In this document: positions 59,541 through 64,000 of the stretch, piece by piece
Position numbering within the stretch: position 1 is the stretch's first letter
Layout: each line of letters begins with the position of its first letter
From: Rhizophagus irregularis
Lineage: Eukaryota > Glomeromycota > Glomeromycetes > Glomerales > Glomeraceae
DNA: 64,000 nt
NCBI RefSeq assembly: GCF_026210795.1
Contig: NC_089429.1
Span: forward strand, 2,666,001 to 2,730,000
Direction: 5' to 3'
Translations under genes and position numbers: made by a program
Notes under the pieces: generated by a model
What the model was told of the DNA's origin: nothing
The model's database searches: none
The model's input: the letters and a program-made list of their open reading frames with translations, nothing else

Positions 59541-60447
59541 GGGCTGATTTGTCTACCTTTAATTAAAATATTGATTTGTTACATTTTTATTATACAAAAT
59601 ACTATATAATATACAGTAAATTGGGGGTGAATATTAAAAACTTTTATTTAATGTTATTATACTTTAAGTTGGTAAATATTTCTTTTAAATTAATATAATT
59701 CTTAGCACTTACTATATATATTAAAAATTTGTATCTCAACTTTAAACGTAGATATCTCCAGATCTAATGATTCAATCGGCAAGCTCTTTTTTCGCTCATA
59801 TAGACCAGATCAAGGGCTTTCCGAAAAGCCTAAATTTATAAAAAACGGATCAGTGGATCCCAAGATATTTGCATTTAAGCATGTTAAAAAGTTTGTATCT
59901 TAACTTTAAACGTAAATATCTCTGGATCTAATGATTCAATCAGCGAGCTCTTTTTTCGCTTATAAAGTCCAGAACAAGGGTTTTCCAACGAGCCTAAAAT
60001 ATAGAAAACGGATCAGTGAATCTTGATATATTTGTGTTTAAAGATGGTAATACAAATTCTGACATAAAATAATTATTTTTATTGTTTGAAAATATCTATT
60101 ATGATATCATCTTTTATATGATATTTTTATTATACTTTTATAAACATTTATTATTTATAGCTACTAAGACTATATAAATTTTTATTTTACTTTATATTTT
60201 ATTAAAATATACTTACTTTTTAATAATATATGTTAAAAATTCCATATATATGAGAAATGGGTTTTTTCACACCTCTTTTACATTTAATAATTTAAGTTTC
60301 GCAAATGTAAATTTTTGTTCAACTTATTATTTAGTCAAGTAATCATCAATTAGATGATTTTTTGGTATTACAAAACAATTTTGAGTAACGAAAATTGTAA
60401 AAATCAATTCAATAACTCTTTTTAATGCAGAGTAGACAATTCAGCCC
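59541..60447. mobile_element. TIR element (GGGCTGATTTGTCTAC), 907 bp, nested
   Basis: The ends GGGCTGATTTGTCTACC and AGTAGACAATTCAGCCC are inverted repeats with ATAT on both sides. It contains a ~164-bp direct duplication (59731-60058). GGG-type ends and an ATAT target recall the 154-bp MITE at 20670. Confidence 0.8.
59731..60058. repeat. Direct tandem duplication, two units of ~164 bp
   Basis: Both units share ATCTAATGATTCAATC, AGCTCTTTTTTCGCT and AAAACGGATCAGTG. Divergence between units is moderate, so the duplication is old. Confidence 0.85.
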
Positions 60448-60599
60448 ATATGTTTAGCTAATTAACCAATAGAATTTAAGAAAAAAGTAAGGTAAAAACT
60501 ATTAGTAAAAGGCAAATTTTCTACGGTAACCTTTATTATAAATAAGTGGGGTCCTGTAAAAATCATATATAAAATTCTTTGCAGATCCTACTATAAAAG

Positions 60600-61022
60600 G
60601 GAGCCCGTTAAAGCGGGGTAGAATCACGTGATTTAAAATTATAATGATTTGATGAATTTTTTATAAACTAAAATTAAAGTGAACTTGAAAATCATTAAAT
60701 AAATGTATTTCGGCCTGCTCCACAAGTTTACTTAAGGAGAAAAAGTGGATTTTGAACAATGTTTTTGACTTTACATATGAGCAACGAATTTTGCTGATCA
60801 TACCCAAAAAGGATAGATCAATTTTAACGAAATTGAAAAAGTTGAATAAATCGAAAATGGTGTTCTAAACCTTATTTTGTGCTCTAAGTAAACTTGTAGA
60901 ACAGGTCAAAATACACTTAATATATATTTATTTGGAAGGTTTTATATATAATAAAGAGTTTTATTTTAAAAAAAAGAAAAATTTCAAAAGTTACGTGATT
61001 CTACCCTGCTTTAACGGTCTCC
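60600..61022. mobile_element. MITE (GGAGCCCGTTAAAGCGGGG), 423 bp, nested
   Basis: The ends GGAGCCCGTTAAAGCGGGGT and CCTGCTTTAACGGTCTCC extend into AGAATCACGTGATT arms. TATAAAAG is duplicated exactly (60592-60599, 61023-61030). No ORF. Confidence 0.92.
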
Positions 61023-61366
61023 TATAAAAGGAAATTTTATGTTACATTGTTATGATTTTTTTCCTTTTTAGCTAATTAACCAATAGAATTTAAGAAAAAA
61101 GTAAGGTAAAACTATTAGTAAAAGGCCAATTTTTTACGGTGACCTTTATTATAAGTAAGCGGGGTCCTGCTGCCACCCAAAATTATTTCCTAATTCTGAA
61201 TAATTTGGCCAGAATTTTGTTTTTGAAACTAATTCTAAAATCCTGAAATCTTTCCAAAACTCCTGAAATTATCTGAAACTTCTGATTATCCTAAGTCTAT
61301 TATAAAATCACATGACTTTATAAATTTGCTAAAATTTTATCTGTATTCTAATTCCATAATTCTGGC

Positions 61367-62542
61367 TCCATAGAGCATCCTTATCCTGGATCACGGTCCA
61401 GATGCTTATCCTGGACCAGCAAATCTAATTGGATGAGAGTGTTTTATGTAATATTTGTCTTTAAAAAAAAACAATTTGCGTTTTTTAAAAAAAAAGTTAC
61501 AAAATGCCTTTTTTAAAAGCATTTAATACTACCATTTTAAAGTAATATGTTATTTAAATTTTGTATTTTGGTATGCATTTTATTAAACTTTATTAATAAA
61601 TAAGTAAAATTGCATACAGTCGACTCTGGTTATAACGAACCTGTTTGTACCGAAACCTCGCTATACCGAATCATAATTTCCAGAACCGATTTTTTATAAA
61701 TAATTTCACTGGATATAACGAACTTTTATAATAAAACACTATATAACGCATCCGAACCAAACTTAACCAGCCTCTATATATCAGCTATATAATAACTTTA
61801 TACTTTCTATAACGAACGGTCATGTGACTATATAGTAGTCCAGGCCAATTTTATAGTGCTGGCCAGAATTACTAGTAATTTTTTTGAAAATTTATGTTAA
61901 AAGAAATTATAATTTTGGCCAGCATTACAAATTTGGCCTAAATTACCTATAAAGAAAACCAGTTCGGTATATTATATAACGAATTTACTATATACCGAAC
62001 TAAACCTCTTGGAACGGAGGGTTCGTTATATCCAGAGTTGACTGTATATAACTTTATAAAAAAGGTCTTTACATTATTTTTTACTGTAATTTTATTATTA
62101 ACATTATTTTAATGTTATTATCAAAATAAAAGTATAAAGTAATATTAGATTAGCTTTAAAAGTAATGTTAATGTTATAAATATGTAATTTACAACCTTTT
62201 TTAAATAACTTTGCTTAACCTCAAAACTTTTTAAAAAAACACTTGATTTCCAAAATAATATCAATATACTGTATCATAAAACTCTTCAAAAAAAAAAATA
62301 ATAACATTTAGTATTATCATAAAACTACAATAAATACAATTAAAATTAAATATATAAACTGAAATGAAATATGAAATACTAAGTATTAACATACCACAAA
62401 AAAGAATAGAGAAAGAGTGAAAGATAGGAAGAGTGAAAGATAAAATAAATTATACCAGATAAAAGTGCTGATTAGCCAATCAAAAGTTGACTGGTTCAGA
62501 ATAAGTGTCTGGACCAGTAGATTAGGTTAAGGATGACTGGCT
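61367..62542. mobile_element. Possible old TIR element interrupted by a pogo-type MITE
   Basis: The left region (CATCCTTATCCTGGATCACG, GGTCCAGATGCTTATCCTGG, ACCAGCAAATCT) mirrors the right region (AATAAGTGTCTGGACCAGTA, AGGTTAAGGATGACTGGC). A target duplication is not clear. Length without the nested element is about 750 bp. Confidence 0.45.
61617..62044. mobile_element. pogo/Tigger-type MITE (CAGTCGACTCTGGTTATAAC), 428 bp
   Basis: The ends CAGTCGACTCTGGTTATAAC and TATATCCAGAGTTGACTG are inverted repeats, with TA at 61615-61616 and 62045-62046. ATAACGAA and CGAAC words repeat inside. Both ends and target match pogo-like elements. Confidence 0.9.
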
Positions 62543-62549
62543 CTATAGC

Positions 62550-62814
62550 CAGTGTTGTCATAGGGACGGGACATGTCCATGGACGGGATGGGACAGAACA
62601 GTCCAGGACACGTCCAAAGATTTTAGCAATGTCTAGGACATTTGGGACATTAAAATCACGTGATCTCAAATATAAATTATAACCCATTAGGTGTTGTCTT
62701 GTTAAGACAAATTGTAAACTTGGACAATTTTTGGACGGGACATAGACGGGACATAGATGGGACAATGTCCAGGACATTAAAATTTTGGCATGACATGTCC
62801 CATATACAACACTG
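62550..62814. mobile_element. hAT MITE (CAGTGTTGTCATAGGGAC), 265 bp
   Basis: The ends CAGTGTTGTCATAGGGAC and GTCCCATATACAACACTG are inverted repeats. Flanks TCTATAGC and TCCGTAGC match at 6/8. GGACGGGACAT words repeat. Its left end equals the right end of the hAT remnant at 21574, so the two share a mobiliser. Confidence 0.85.
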
Positions 62815-62912
62815 TCCGTAGCGATCTTCCTAACATGTGTAACTTCGTTTTAAGCCTATGTTCACTTTATGTAATATTAGTGCATAAAGATGCATAATTT
62901 CCTTATATAGTA

Positions 62913-63873
62913 CAGTCAACTCCCTCTATAGTCACTTCCGTTATAGTCACATTCTACTATATAGTCACACCAGTTGAATGTTCAAAACACTTTATTATTA
63001 AAATCTATCCTATATAGTCACAATCTATCTATAGTCACTAACACACCTATCCTCAAAAATCTTATATTAAAAAGAACCGTTTATAATCACAGTTATATAA
63101 AGAATATATTAAATAACTTGGCATCTAATAATCGTACAAAGATGTACCATAGCTTGTTAGAATCGTCTCACTGAGACGAATCGAATGGTGGTAGTTTTAT
63201 CCTTTTACGATCACTGGCTGATGAGTTATTCAACAAAATGTTAAGCATCGGCATTATTATATTCCTTGATTTACGTTTACTGCGCCATTTAACATTTTGC
63301 TAAATATCTCGGTACCTAGTGATTGTAAAAAGACGATTAATAGCTCGTTGGAATCGCCTCATCAAGACGAATCTAATGGTGGTAAGCTCATCTCTCTATG
63401 ATCAATATTGACGGAGTTACTACTTAAAAACTATTTAATATTTTTTAATTTCGGAAATTGATCTAGTGATTGGATTTCGATGTATTTTATACCATTAGAT
63501 TCGTCGCATCAAGACGAATCGAATGGTAGTAAGATCGTCTCTCTAGGATCAATGTTGGCAGAGTTATTACACAAAAACCATTAATATTTTTTTAATTTCG
63601 GAAATTAATCTAGTGATTGGATTTCGATGTATTTTATACCATTAGAACCGTCTCATCAAGACGAATCGAATGGCGGTAAGATCATCTCTCTACGATTAAT
63701 ATTGGAGGAGTTACGATACAATAAAGTTTTAAGTATAATTTTGGCCAAAATTATGTTAATTTTTGGCCGGAATTATGATATACTAATATAAGAAATTTTT
63801 TATATAGTCACATCTCTTTATAATCACCAAATATGGACTGTTCCAAATGTGTGACTATAAAGAGAGTTGACTG
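62913..63873. mobile_element. pogo-type element (CAGTCAACTCCCTCTATAGT), 961 bp
   Basis: The ends CAGTCAACTCCCTCTATAGT and ACTATAAAGAGAGTTGACTG, with TA on both sides, match the element at 54601-55856 in reverse. Between 63130 and 63720 it carries repeated units with GAATCGTCTC…GACGAATC and ATCAATATTG words. Confidence 0.9.
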
Positions 63874-64000
63874 TATATATGTTACATAAAGTAAACATAG
63901 GCTTAAATCGAAGCTACATATGACAGGAAAATCGTTACAGAGCTAGAATTATGGTATTAGAATACAGTTATAATTTTAGTAAAAATTTTAATTTTGGTCA

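Larger units (their letters stand above)
59413..60555. mobile_element. MITE family C, inner copy inserted in the outer copy
   Basis: It starts AGGACCCCACTTACTTATAA and ends AATAAGTGGGGTCCT. TAAAAATC is duplicated exactly on both sides (59405-59412, 60557-60564). It is itself split by 59541-60447. Confidence 0.87.
59362..61168. mobile_element. MITE family C, outer copy of a four-level nest
   Basis: The ends AAGACCCCGCTTATTTATAA and TAAGTAAGCGGGGTCCT are family C. Flanks GTTGCCGT (59354-59361) and GCTGCCAC (61169-61176) agree at 5/8 with only transitions. Two later insertions, 59413-60555 and 60600-61022, leave about 240 bp of its own sequence. Confidence 0.8.

Noticed and set aside
62496-62777. 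93-codon minus-strand frame
   Set aside because: It lies across a hAT MITE and its flank; the residues derive from repeated GGACGGGACAT words.

Overview
The window looks like nuclear DNA of a filamentous fungus, most probably an arbuscular-mycorrhizal (Glomeromycotina, Rhizophagus-like) genome. This is inferred from very AT-rich sequence, genes with many short GT-AG introns, an eisosome (Pil1/Lsp1) protein, which is a fungal marker, and very dense remains of transposons. No database search was possible.

Layout. (1) 1-13.9 kb: two diverged copies of one LINE-type retrotransposon lie head to head (copy 1 on the minus strand, copy 2 on the plus strand). Both are broken, and each carries MITE insertions whose target-site duplications can be proved against the other copy. 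(2) 14-16.2 kb: tandem arrays whose units read, on the minus strand, as intron/mini-exon modules (TTTTTTGTAG, 22-46 nt, GTAAGTTT). (3) 16.6-21.6 kb: remnants of unknown coding sequence and a decayed hAT transposase with its right terminal repeat. (4) 22.05-28.3 kb: a complete but dead P-element/THAP9-like transposon on the minus strand with ~76-bp terminal inverted repeats, itself holding two MITEs. (5) 29.5-46.5 kb: the gene island, with a broken Fic-domain gene (-), a CAX-type cation exchanger (+), a mitochondrial polyprenyl diphosphate synthase of ubiquinone synthesis, COQ1-like (-), a two-domain AAA+ ATPase (-), a full-size ABCB transporter without introns (+) and an extended eisosome protein (+). 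(6) 46.5-64 kb: no convincing gene. The space is filled with nested non-autonomous DNA transposons of at least seven families, a second intron-like tandem array (49.6-50.5 kb) and a minisatellite.

The five intact host genes do not form one pathway. They are ordinary housekeeping or membrane functions: Ca2+/H+ exchange, quinone side-chain synthesis, protein remodelling, lipid or xenobiotic export, and plasma-membrane eisosomes. The ABC gene and the AAA gene diverge from a ~1-kb intergenic region, and the CAX and COQ1 genes converge.

The most unusual signals are the two tandem arrays with splice-site architecture and a shared GAAAC/GTTTC hairpin, the P-like element with all four candidate catalytic acids still readable, a hairpin core shared by MITE families with unrelated ends, and the long C-terminal extension on the Pil1-type protein.
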